Origin: Zingiber officinale
Lineage: Eukaryota > Streptophyta > Magnoliopsida > Zingiberales > Zingiberaceae
Direction: 5' to 3'
Assembly: GCF_018446385.1 (NCBI RefSeq)
Contig: NC_055987.1
Span: 7,215,705 to 7,279,704, forward strand
Length of the DNA: 64,000 bases
Part shown: one piece after another, positions 45,305-57,022 of the stretch
Numbering within the stretch: position 1 is the stretch's first letter
How the letters are laid out: the number at the start of each line of letters is the position of its first letter
Translations under genes and position numbers: made by a program
The notes under the pieces: generated by a model
Databases searched by the model: none
Seen by the model: only the letters and a program-made list of their open reading frames with translations
Told to the model about the DNA's origin: nothing

Positions 45305-48300
45305 TTATTCTTGCACGCCTCATGCAAGTGAGCCCACTAAAATATCAACTAAGATGGTACCTCCTTCTCCTAACTATTCTTGATCATATCTAAAAGAAAG
45401 TAAAAGGAAGTTACAAGTAAGTATCAAGTTTCATAGACTCACACATTCATGACCTCTATTTTCACCTTGGTTCGATACTTAGTAAATTTCATCCATCATG
45501 AATAAAGTGAAAATGATAACATTTCTAATTCTCCCAAGGTAATTTGAGGTGGCTCTCTATTAATCTCAAATCTTGCAAAGGTGGAGGGCTGCAGGGCACT
45601 CAAGCATCTCATAGCTAATTCACTACCATAAGCTTGCTTCTCATCTAAATTTCTACCTCCATCACAGATATTAAGAGGCAAAATCATGAAAATTTACCAC
45701 CATTGGGAAAGAGATCGAAATCAGATGTAAATGAAAGAATTACTGCTAATGGAGCAAATAAAAAGATAAAGTTCAACTCAAGGTGGAAGACATGGAACTA
45801 GAATGCTATGTGATGTTCAATTTTGACCAAACATGAATTTCTGCATTTCTTCTTCCCACTGCTTTTTTTTTTTTGTTACTGATTTGGCTTTGTAAGCACA
45901 CCAACCTGCACTCTACCTTTAACTCCACTCATTTCTAGTGCAGATTATATAGTTTCTCATCCTCAAGTTTCAGAATCTGTAAATAGAAACTAAACTCTGT
46001 TTTTGCCAATTCTTAGCTGCACATTCTTCAAAATTCCCAATTGAATCTGAAATTCTTTGATTTGATTCATCACATGCTCTGAGTTCAACATTTATGATCA
46101 GAAATGTCTAAGTTCTGATAATTTTTTTAGCTTCTGCACAGCAAGATTATGAATCTGTTCCTTAATTTGCTATTTTTCGTTTCAATACATTTCAGTCAAT
46201 TCTCCCCAGCTAGTAAACCTTGGAAGACGTCACATTTAGCAATGAATCAAGATAACTCAAATTTCATTCACTTCAGATCTGGATAGCAAGGAAACTTGGC
46301 TCAATTCAGCAGATTATCTTTGACACAAAACTGATCTGCCTTTACTCAGCAGATCCGGATGCAATTTCTTTTGCAGATGTTCACTTTTTTTTTCTTTTTT
46401 TTTTAACATTCTCTTCTGCAGTTGACAGACAGTAATTCTTAACCTCTTCACCTACATTGGCACGAGAATTTCAACTTAGATTTTGCATTCCCTACTGCCC
46501 TTTACAATCTGATATTCAAACTGCATATTAGGTTCAGCCTTCAACTCCATCTGTGCCTCTCCATTTGGTATCAAATTCTTTATCCAAAAGTTTTGTAAAA
46601 CTCTCAAGAAGAAGAGCCTCCAATTATCAATATTAAATTTACATATGGGTTTAAAATTTTCATGAAGAAAAAACTTTGAATTCCATTTCGCATTGCTGAT
46701 TTCAGTTTTATCTTCAATGCTGCACTTTGTACCAACTTGCCCCTGTTAAGCCTTAAGAATTTCCAACACTTCTTCATCTTGCCTCTTCAGAACCTTTACA
46801 ATGCATATCCAAAGGTCTTCTATTTTCTAGCAGCTTTGGTTCATCACAACTTTCATCCCAATTTGGCACAAAAACTGCCATATTCTGCACAATATGTACT
46901 TGCTGAAAATTCTGCACTATACTCATCCCTTTCATTCCAGCACCTTTTCCCCTTGATCTTCTTTGAATTGAGTTTCACTTCCCAATTTGAGAGCAGTCAT
47001 TGTCTTCTTTTACTCCTCTCATTCACCACAATTCAGCCTTCAAACACTATCAAATGCCTTGTCTTGCCTAGCTGTCAGTGATTGATTTGCATTTTTGTAG
47101 AAGCTTTTATGCTAACGTCCCATTTGTTACTTCTCAATTCAGCACTTCATTCTGAGCTTCTCTTCTCCTTGAGTCCATTGCTGAATTCTTAATACTCCAT
47201 TCATTCCAAAATTTCTAGCTTTGCAAGCTTTCAACTCACTCAAACCTCACACAGAATTCTAAATTTCAGGTTTGAACTCTTGGTATCTTCATCTGAGATT
47301 ACAGTTGACTTAATTCAAGCTTCAACAACTATCTCCAATAACATCACTTCAAGGTTGCTGAAATTTCAGAATTTTTTGAATTCTGCATTTGCATTTTTAC
47401 CTCACTGTTAAATACACCAAATTCTTGCATACCATTTGTTACCACATCTTCTCAAATTCCAACTAAACTTTCTTCACTTTAAATCTTGCATTCTGATTTT
47501 GATACAAAACTTGATACAACGTTTCAGCACTAACTTGAATTCTGTAGTCTTCCACATCTTCCATAATTCCAATATGATTTAATACTTCATCACACACTCA
47601 AATGTATCAAAAATTGGCACAATATTAAGCAAACCTCCGTTGTACTTCCCCTTTCCAGCTTAATACATTTTGATTTCATCACACAAAAGAACTCTAATTT
47701 CAACTAAACACCTCCCCCACACTTACTCTTTTTGTCCGTCCCGGCCAAAATGAAATCATCACATAATATCCAAGTAATCCACATCCAAAGAATTAAGACA
47801 AGATAAAAGAATAAAAATATGATGATTCATGACAAGAAAAATAGCAAAGATATATGTGGGCAATAAGACAATGGAGTAACCTTCATGAAAATGACTTAAT
47901 ATTGTTCTAGTGGTATTAAATAGATTTAAAGCATGTTCTAGAGTGAAATAAGCTACAAGTGCATCACTCAAATAGGTCGAAACCCTCACTAGGTAAATAT
48001 AAGTCATCATATCAATTCATCAATCAAGAATCCATCACTAGTACCAACCTCATGCAATCCTAGAATTCAATCATGTTATAGAGTCTTTAAACTTGAGAGC
48101 CAAATGTAACATTCCTTTTCAAATCCCTTTAAAATGATACAAGGAAATGTCAAAAGAAGGAAGTACCATTTATTCCTAAAACAAAGACTATCAAGCTTAA
48201 AGAAATGGTAACTATCATGCACCTAAAGTGCAAAACTATAACTATGCAAAAATAAAAACTACTAATGTAACTCAAAATTTATTTATGCAAGAAAATTCTA

Positions 48301-48396
48301 AATGAAACCGAAATTTTACCTAAACAAATAAGAAAACTACCTACACCTAAAATTTATTAATTTGCAAAGAAACAAAAGATAAAGTGAAACTCCCCT
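45305..48396 (-). other. Athila-type 3' non-coding region
   Basis: Rich in short C/T tracts on the plus strand (A/G on the coding strand). No frame of useful length and no envelope-like transmembrane segment can be recognised. A second GTGTGGGGGAGG purine run lies near 47714-47726. Confidence 0.7.
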
Positions 48397-49404
48397 CTAA
48401 CTCGGGTAGATAGCATCAACATGTTCCATTTCCTCCACCACCAAGCCCTTCACTTCTTCATGAAACTTTTTAAGCCTTTGTCCATTAACTTTAAAAATCC
48501 GTCCAGTAGACATATCCTGAATCTCAACCACTCCATAAAAGAAAATATTAGTAACACAATAAGGTCCTTCCCATCTAGATCTCAACTTACCTTTAATCAA
48601 TTTGAGACAAGATCGATATAGAAGTACTTTGTCACCAATTTGAAACTCTTTCACTTCAATTTGTTTGTCATGAAATCTCTTGGCCTTTTCTTTGTAAATC
48701 CGTGAGTTCTCAAAGGCTTCCAATCTAATCTCTTCAAGTTCTTACAGTTGCAATTTTCTTTCTTCTCCAACCGTATCACTATCAAGATTGCATGCTTTAA
48801 CTGCCCAATACGCCCTATGCTCAATCTCCACGAGTAAATGGCAAGCTTTTCCATACACAATCCTGTATGGAGACATTCCTATAGGGGTCTTGAAAGCGGT
48901 CCTATAAGCTCATAGTGCATCTTCAAGTCTTTTGCTCCAATCCTTCCTATCTGGTCTCACAGTCTTTTCAAGAATTGATTTCACCTCCCTGTTAGACACT
49001 TCTGCTTGCCCATTTGTTTGAGGATGATAGGATGTAGAAACTTTATGTGTAACCCCATACTTATGTAGCAAAGTCTTCATGTGTCTGTTACAAAAATGAG
49101 ACCCTTGATCACTTATGATCGCCCTGGGTACTCCAAACCTGCAAAATATGTGAGACCTGACAAAACTAACAACAATAGAAGAGTCATCAGTCCGAGTGGA
49201 AATGGCCTCCACCCATTTGGAAACATAATCAACTGCCAAAAAAATGTATGCAAATCCAAAAAAGACAGGAAATGGACCCATAAAGTCAATACCCTAAACA
49301 TCAAAAATCTCACAAAATAATATGAATTGTTGAGGCATTTCATTTCTAAGTCCTATGTTCCCAGTTCGTTGACACCTATCACATGATCGATAAAAAGCAT
49401 AAGC
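48397..49404 (-). pseudogene. Athila-type integrase
   Basis: Coding continues from RNase H through the zinc-binding segment (YRSCDRCQRTGNI) to the catalytic core: [20 protein letters not shown] and [11 protein letters not shown] hold D, D and E. A frameshift lies near 49440. Stops are TAG at 49296-49294 and TGA at 48912-48910 (both at expected tryptophans), plus a TAA near 48743. The C-terminal part (GDKVLLYRSCLKLIKGKLRSRWEGP) runs to 48397. Confidence 0.88.
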
Positions 49405-49405
49405 A

Positions 49406-51109
49406 TCACGAAAAAGGGTAGGCCAATACAAACCACATTCTAAAACTTTTCCTAGCAGTTCTTTGTGGTCCAAAATGTCCTCCACACTCAAAAGAATGAC
49501 AAAAAGTAAGTACAGACTGAAACTCATAGTCAGGTATGCATCTCCTAATGATCTGATCACTACAAAACTTCCACAAATAAGGATCATCCCAAACATAGAA
49601 TTTTGAATCACTTTTTAATTTATCTCTTTGAGCTTTCGAAAATTGTTTGGGATAAACATGTGCAACTAAGAAATTCACTAGATCCGCATACCATGGAATC
49701 TCACCCTGTAGCTGTAGAAGCTGCTCATCCCTGAAATCATCACCAATGGCCAAATGGTCCAAGTCTCCTTCAATCCTGCTCAAATGATCTACAACCAAGT
49801 TCTCCTTCCCGCTCCTATCACGTATCTCTACGTCAAATTCTTGAAGCAGAAGCATCCATCTGATTAATCTAGGCTTTGCATCAGGCTTCTTGAGGAGATA
49901 CTTCAAAGCTGCATGATCAGAAAAAATAATCACATGAGAACAAAGAAGATATGATCTAAACTTATCTAAAGCAAAAACAATAGAAAGAAGCTCTTTTTCT
50001 GTTGTTGTGTAGTTTGCTTGAGCTGAGTCCAAAGTCTTGGAAGCATAGCAAATAACATGTGGTGCTCCATCCACTCTCTGTGCTAGTACAGCTCCCACTG
50101 CATAATCTGAAGCGTCACACATCAACTCGAAAGGTAAGGACCAGTCTGGGGGTCTGATAATAGGTGCTGAGGTAAGAACCTCCTTCAATCTGTCAAAAGC
50201 CTCTCTGCACCTCTGATCGAAATTAAACAAAACATCCTTCTGAAGTAGCTGAGACAATGGTAGAGCAATCTTACTGAAGTCCCTAATAAATCTCTTGTAG
50301 AATCCTGCATGACCAAGAAAAGCTCGAACCTTCCGCACGCATGCGGGGTAAGATAAAGAAGATATAGCACTAACTTTAGTAGGATCTACTTCAATGCCCT
50401 TCCTAAAGACTATATGACCTAAAATAATGTCATGCTCTACCATAAAATGACACTTTTCAAAATTCAAAACCAAATCCGTTTCGATACATCTACTCAAAAC
50501 TTGAGATAAGTTTTCCAAACATGCATTAAATGAAGAGCCATAAACAGAAAAGTCATCCATGAATACTTCCATGCAATGCTCTAATAAATCACCAAAAATA
50601 CTCACCATGCATCGCTGAAAAGTCCCTGGAGCATTGCACAGTCCAAATGGCATCCTACGATATGCGAATGCCCCAAAAGGACAAGTGAAGGTAGTCTTCT
50701 CCTGGTCCTCTGGGTCGATGCAGATCTGAAAATAACCAGTATAACCATCAAGAAAACAATAATGGGATTTACCTGCCAGCCTCTCCAACATCTGATCAAT
50801 AAAAGGAAGTGGATAATGATCCTTCTTGCTTGCTTGATTAAGCTTCCTGTAATCCACACATACCCTCCAAGAATTCTTCACTCTCGTGGGAACTAACTCG
50901 TTCTCTTCATTCGCTACCACTGTCACCCCTGACTTCTTCGGAACCACATGGATGGGACTGACCCATTTACTGTTAGAAATCGGATAAATAATGCCAGCCT
51001 GTAAGAGTCTAGTCACCTCCTTCTTTACCACATCCAAAATCAAAGGGTTCAATCGTCTCTGTGGCTGTCTCACTGGCTTCACATCCTCCTCCAAATAGAT
51101 CCTATGCAT
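49406..51109 (-). pseudogene. Athila-type RT and RNase H
   Basis: A 567-codon open stretch. RT motifs: [54 protein letters not shown] and catalytic FMDD in [11 protein letters not shown]. RNase H follows from about residue 325 ([33 protein letters not shown]). It is in phase with the gag-protease frame upstream, from which one TGA at 51151-51149 separates it. Confidence 0.92.
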
Positions 51110-51148
51110 ACAAATGGAAGGACTGATCCTAGGAATATCTGTCAGAGT

Positions 51149-52195
51149 TCATCCAATGGCTTTCCTATGCTGTCTTAGAATCTCTAACAATCGTTCCTCC
51201 TGATCCGGTTCCAAATTCTGAGCTATGATGACAGGTAGCTGCTGATTCTCTCCCAAATACGCATATTTCAAATGTTGAGGCAATGGCTTCAATTCCTCCT
51301 GTGTCGGGTCAACTGTAGGCGATCCTAGGGGTAGAGCTTCTCCTAAGCAATCCCCTACGCATAATTCTTCTTCTCTAGGCGATCCTTGGGGTAATGCTTC
51401 TCCTAAGCAATCCCCTACGCATTCACTCGAACTACCACTTTCTTCCACCTCTAAACTATCCTCCAACAAAGAAACAAATTCATTCTCTTGACCAAAATCA
51501 GAAACCTCTAAATCTGAATCAATATCTGACAAGAAATCCATGCCATCCAACTCCTCTGAGATGTCCACGCTAAGTATAGAATGATCCTCTCTAGGATACT
51601 TCATAGCCTCAAAAATGCTGAATCTAACCACTGTGTCTCCTATCACCATAGAAAGAGTTCCTGCATGCACATTAATCTTCGTTCTAGCAGTCTTCAAGAA
51701 TGGACGTCCAAGAATAAGTGGGGCCCTGTTCGCAAGCACATCACCCTCCATGTCTAAGATGTAAAAATCTGCAAGAAAAATTAACTCCCTCACTTTTACC
51801 AATACATCTTCTATCACTCCAGCTGGGTGTGCTTGACTTCGGTTAGCCAACTGAATCACTACACCTGTAGGCTGCAAAGGTCCAATTCTTAATAACTGAA
51901 AAGCCTCTCCTGATAAGCCTTGAAATTTGGGAAGCAGATGAATAAGTCCTGATCTGAGTTCAAAATCTCCTGCCAAATCTGGATAAGTGATGCATGAGTA
52001 CTTATAAGCCACATCTAGTGCTGCAAGCTCTTTTATAGTTCGATCCCCTTCTGTTATCTGATTATCCATCTCTGAAATTCTGCTCTCACAAGTTGTTGCT
52101 GACCTAGCTTGTCTCCTTAAAGCCCAAAAGGTTCTCTCAATCTCCGGGTCTAGTTCAAGCAATGTTGCAAAGGAAGACCTAGTCATGCAAGCCAA
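51149..52195 (-). pseudogene. Athila-type gag-protease with internal gag deletion
   Basis: The 348-codon frame begins MACMTRSSFATLLELDPEIE. At about residues 55-95 it has the Athila gag start (SCITYPDLAGDFELRSGLI), then jumps at LSGEAFQLLRIG to the protease region (LILGRPFLKTARTKINV near 160-176). The capsid core and zinc knuckle are missing, yet the frame is kept. A duplicated acidic segment with CVGDCLGEALP occurs twice near residues 258-290. The protein cannot form a normal capsid. Confidence 0.85.
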
Positions 52196-52310
52196 TAAAC
52201 AATCAAAATTTAGTAGATATTCAATAAAATCAGGAAAATCAGCAAACTAAAGCTGAGAAAATTATTCACAATCCAAAACAAACAAACAATTCTAGCAAAG
52301 TTTAGTAATT

Positions 52311-52330
52311 CCCTGGCAACGGCGCCAAAA
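52311..52330 (-). other. Athila-type primer-binding site
   Basis: TTTTGGCGCCGTTGCCAGGG on the minus strand next to the 5' LTR, the usual Athila context. Confidence 0.8.
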
Positions 52331-52332
52331 TT

Positions 52333-53939
52333 TGGTAAGCTCTCTAATTGATGTCACAAATAAACTCCCAAATTAATGTTATGATCGAAAACCCACAACT
52401 ACACAAAGAAATGTTTTAGTATAAGGCCCGAGTCGAATTTTTCGAGGATTATGCTAGAAGCATGCTTGTATCGGATTTGGAGATCATCTTTTTGGGTTTT
52501 CAAGTTATAGAATGGGGTTTGGGATCAAGGGTAAAATGAGAACAGAATTAAACTTGCTGACATAATTCTACTGCAGTAATGTCTTAAAACAAACCGAAAT
52601 TCAAACACTTAACACAAACTCACACTAAATGGAATTCAACCTAATTACTACAATCAAACCTTATTAATTATGTGCGTATCCAAAACAAACTAAAGACTTA
52701 ATTCTAAGCTACCAGAAATTGATACCAAACTAATCTTCCACATCAGCTAAACCTTCCTACTGGAACTGGATGCAGAAATTCAAAACTTCACTCTTCATTT
52801 AACTAAATACAATAGACATTAATGCAGATAATAAACTAACTTAACAGCTATCAATTGACTCTAGCAGAATTCACAGTCACAAACGAAAGAAGCAGAATTT
52901 CAGCAGTTTTGCTACACGAACAGAACTAGACAGCAACAAAAACAGAACTAAACATATCAGATTTATGTATAAAATGAAACTACAACTAAATCCAAGCTAT
53001 AAACTATCAGATTCAGAAACAAAAGTGTGTAAACAAGGAAACCTAAGCTAGAAACAAACTGTAAAGAAAATCTAACATCCCTACACCCAAATCTCGGACC
53101 AAATTCGTCTTCTCCTTGCCGTCACACAAGGATCTGCAGAGAACACTCCAACAGAAGTCAGATGGTGTCCTTGAACTCAAGACAACTCAGATTAACTTGT
53201 ATCAGCTCACAAAAATACAGCGAGATCAGTTTCTGAAGTGTCACTCTGCTGCACGCTGCTGGGTTCGCTGGCACTGGAGTCACGAACTGGACGAAGGCTT
53301 GAAATGGATGGAAAACTGTCGGAAAAGGGCTCAGAATCACCGGAGGACCACCGCCGATAACCCTGTGATGGAATGGAAACTCAGACCAGAAGAACGCCGC
53401 TGATCTGAGCTGAAAATCGCAGCCCACAGCTACAGTACCATGCTCGCCAAATCCACTCGCTGATGAGAACTGATGGTCGGAATCTGATCGTCGGAGGTTG
53501 AGGAACTCCACGCTGGTGAAGACAAGCTGGTTCGAAGCTCTGGAAGAAGGGAGGAGTCGCGACCGCGCCGTTATGAAAACTGGCACGATGAACAGTAGCG
53601 CGAGCTCACTGTTCACCGTGCCAAAAATTCCCTTTTATATCTAGGGTTTGGTCCAGCTGGGGTTTGACTCGAATCCAAGCTCAATTGGGGGCAGTTAGGG
53701 TTTTGGGCTTCATTTGGTTGAGTGAACCATGCCTCCACTTGAATCATGAACCCATTAGTGCCCTACAAGACCAAATTCACATAATGAGAAATAAATCATG
53801 CATAAGATGGAAAAACATCATAAAGCTCATAAAAACCTTGTTTGGGGAAATATGATCAAAATTGGAGTTAAACATGTGCAAATATATAAAGAACACCAAA
53901 TATTAACCCAAAATTAATGTGTCAATTCATAGATTATCA
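52333..53939 (-). repeat. Athila-type 5' LTR
   Basis: 1607 bp, TG...CA in coding direction. TTTATATCTAGGG near 53633 may belong to its promoter region, but in which direction it reads is not clear. Confidence 0.93.
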
Positions 53940-53944
53940 ATGCT

Positions 53945-54264
53945 CCTCTGGCAAGCTCATATTAAGGTATGGCAAAGGACACGATTACACCTCGATAGGT
54001 GTGCATAAGCCTCCTCATAGCTCTATATAAGAGCCCCCAGACTTCGCCAAAGGAACGCGATCACGCGATCTCACATCTTCGAAGCCACTATCATTTTCCT
54101 CTTGCCTGACTTGAGCGTCGGAGGGTCGTCGCCGGGAACCCCTTCCCGGCCCGACTTCCTTGCAGGTTCGTCGGAGATCCCTACGGTCGGTCAGAGACCC
54201 ACGTCATCAGTTGGAAGAGCGCCACGTGCCCAGCGTCCATCGATTCAGCGTTCGGACAGGATCA
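53945..54264 (+). repeat. Tat-2 3' LTR, right part
   Basis: It resumes the LTR after the duplicated ATGCT with CCTCTGGCAAGCTC and runs to GGACAGGATCA. The promoter-like CTATATAAGAGCC is kept. Confidence 0.9.
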
Positions 54265-54269
54265 TATAT

Positions 54270-57022
54270 ATATATATATAGCTTCATTTTATTAAAAAAT
54301 CCTTTTATTCTCTTACTCCTTTCGTCTTTTATTCAAAATAGCACGGCATACGAATTTGGCCAAATCTAATATTTCCCTCGCTTTCCTCTTTTCTTTGTCG
54401 TCGTCGTCCGTCGGATCTCGCGCTCCTGCCTGGAAATCAAAGCAAAGGCGCTACAAACTAAACACACGTTTCCACTCCACTCCTCTCCTCTTCATTCTCC
54501 ATCATAAAATTTTCGACTCCACTGTCTCTTGTCATCTCTGTACAATATCTTTTAGCCCTAGCTACTTTCTTGCCAGTTTTTCCTTATGTAATTTGTAGGG
54601 AGTTTGTCAAACATCGATTCCCACATTTTATAACCAATGATAATTTGTTTCATTTTAAGTTGTATAATACAAGAAAAGAAGGATTTATGCTACAGCGTTC
54701 AACAAAGCATACGCCTGCTACAAATGCCTGCAGTGCCTTTACTTTACTACACATTGTAGTAGCTACTCTAGCAGTTGACTGCTACACCTTGTAGCAACTA
54801 ACTGTCCAAGTCATTTTATTTTAAGTTGTAATTCCCTCTATTCCTGTTATATACCGTTTATACGTGATTCTCTTTATTGGATGTCTCTGTTGGTGTGGTT
54901 ATCACTAACGGTTTAACTCAGGTTTTGATGAATAATAAATTAGGTTAAGTTAGGTTTGTCGTTGTCTAACACTCTGATCGAGTGTGCGGGCGAAGTCCAG
55001 ACAGGTTGACGGGCTGACCAGATGTCTGGCACGAAACCCAGTTAGGTCAACGGGCTGACCGGATAGCTGGCACGAAGTCCAAACGGGTTGATGGGCTGAC
55101 CGGACGTTTGGCACGAAGTCCAGCTAGGTCGACGGGCTGACCGAATAGCTGGCACGAAGTCCAGATGGGTCGAAGGGCTGATCGGACGTCTCACAGGTAA
55201 GTAAAGGTAAGTCACTGGAGGGGAGTGACTGTGAGGACGCGTTCCGGGGAAGGGAACTTAGGCGTCGATCCGATTTAGAACTATTTCGGAACTCTAAGTC
55301 GAGATCTTGACTAGATTCCGGTCTTGGAGAGACGGAATCTAAGTCATACTCTTTTTGTTAAAATTATAAACTGTGCTAACACTTTATTTTTGCAGGATAT
55401 ACATTGCCTCGGACTAACCTTGTCTTGCAAGAGAAGGAGTTTCTGGAGAAAGGTGGTCCGGGCGCCTGGAGGTCTAGGCGCCCGAAGGCAAGTTTTATCC
55501 CCTGATGCGATGTCGACACGTGGAGCTCGCTGGTTGGACCTGCTACGTCACACCAAGGCGCCCCGAGCATCATATAAAAGAAGGGTCAGGGGTGGAGCTT
55601 AAAACACAGAACTCAGAACAAACAATCTGCTCACTTGTGCTCCTGCAACCCTGCGAAACTCCGACAACGCGCTCTTTTCTTTTGATTTCTTCCTTGTCGG
55701 TACTGCCTTATTTTTCATTAGCAACTGTACTTTCAATTGTAAAACAATTATTCGAATTGCTAGTGAATTGCCCAACAAAAGCACTCGACGAGTGCGGGCC
55801 TTGGAGTAGGAGTTGACACAGGCTCCGAACCAAGTAAAAAGAACTTGTGTTAGCCTTGTTTCTTTTCGCTTATATTTTCCGCTACGCTTAACTCTTTTCG
55901 ACGAAAGTTTTTAAATCGATATTCCCCCCCCCCCCCCCCTCTATCGATTCTTCACGGTCCAACAGTCTCAAGTGTTAAACTTATAAACACATAATTAATT
56001 CCACAGCTAGCATTATATTGTAGCAAGTACTTAGAATCTTAGCTGCAACAACATTGTAGTAGCTAATTAGACAGTTAACTGCTACAATGATGTAGTAGCT
56101 AAATCAGCGGTTACTCAGTTAGCTATTATAATATTGTAGCAGCTTCTTGGAATGATAGCTTAGCTGCTATAATGTTGTAGTCACTACTTGGAATGATAGC
56201 TGCTACAATGTTGTTGCAACTACTTGGAATGATACCTTAGCTGCTACAATGTTGTAGCAGCTATTTGGAATGATAGCTTAGTTGCTACAATGGAAAGTTG
56301 TAGCTACTTCGTCACCCCAAACAACCTTTTCCACAGCTAGCTGCTATATTATTTATACGTGATTCTAAATGATCTATTTAATTAATATAAGGGAAAATAT
56401 ATATTGTGTTTATTAGACGTCAACCTGGTGTTTATGACACCTGGATAAAAGCATTTACACAGGTTCATCATTTTAAGGGCGTTATACACCGGCCCTTCGA
56501 AAGTAAACATGATGTAATAAGAGCTTTTGAAGCCTACAACGTACTATCTTACAATCTTAATTATTTTTTTTATAATATTTAATTTTGTTGGTTATATAAT
56601 TTGCAGCAAACTTGCCAATTTGGGGAGTTTCATTTTCCTACATTTCATTCGATGGTAAGTTGTTTCAAGTATAGGATTTATGCTAAACGGTTCAGTAGCT
56701 ACTTCGACAGCTAGCTGCTATACTTTATAACAGTTACTTATACAGTTAACTGCTACATGTTGTAGCAACTAGTTGTAGACTTTAATAAACCTTTTATTAT
56801 TATTTTTTGTTATAAAATTTGCAAGAAACTTATCAAACATCATTTTCCACAAACCATTCGATGGTAAGTTGTTTCAAAATTTGTTGTAATTCCCTCTAAT
56901 CCTGTTATATATTAATATGATTTATAATACAACGTACAAGCACTAGCTACCACAACATGTAGCAACTACTTCGATACTTATCTGCTACTTATTGCTACAT
57001 AATTTGATAGTTAGCTACTTAG
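54270..57022. repeat. Region with repeated TGCTACAA / TTGTAGCA palindromes
   Basis: Motifs such as GCTGCTACAATGTTGTAGC recur at 54688-54800, 55995-56310, 56665-56775 and 56935-57020, often followed by CTACTTGGAATGATAGCTTA (period about 40-45 bp in 56100-56290). No gene was supported. A solo LTR (54888-55964) splits the region. Confidence 0.7.
54888..55964 (+). mobile_element. 1077-bp solo LTR, Copia/SIRE-like, TSD GTCTC
   Basis: It starts TGTTGGTGTGG and ends CGGTCCAACA. GTCTC lies at 54883-54887 and 55965-55969. A series of GGGCTGACCGGA phrases with GGCACGAAGTCC forms a short tandem array at 54990-55190. A promoter-like CATATAAAAGAAGG lies near 55571 and an 18-base C run near 55924. No internal region is present. 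Confidence 0.92.

Larger units (their letters stand above)
43680..53939 (-). mobile_element. Athila-type Gypsy element, 10.26 kb, TSD ATGCT
   Basis: LTRs at 52333-53939 (5' by coding direction) and 43680-45292 (3') start TGATAA and end CTTACCA in minus-strand reading. ATGCT lies on both sides (43675-43679 and 53940-53944). The primer site, a PPT, and a gag-protease-RT-RNase H-integrase order are present. The central gag is deleted. About 3.1 kb between integrase and the 3' LTR has no readable frame, where Athila elements carry an env-like gene. Confidence 0.93.
35792..54264 (+). mobile_element. Tat-lineage Gypsy element (Tat-2) with nested Athila element, TSD TATAT
   Basis: The element starts TGATCC and ends GGATCA, with TATAT at 35787-35791 and 54265-54269. 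Without the inserted 43680-53939 it is about 8.2 kb. It has a 5' LTR, PBS, gag, protease, RT, two RNase H regions, integrase, a tandem-repeat array, a remnant of the antisense-gene promoter, PPT and a split 3' LTR. The additional RNase H after RT is the hallmark of the Tat clade. Several stops and two frameshifts inactivate it. Confidence 0.92.

Noticed and set aside
56935..57020. Possible microRNA precursor in the TGCTACAA palindromes
   Set aside because: The palindromes are too many and too short, and appear as a repeat field rather than one stable stem.
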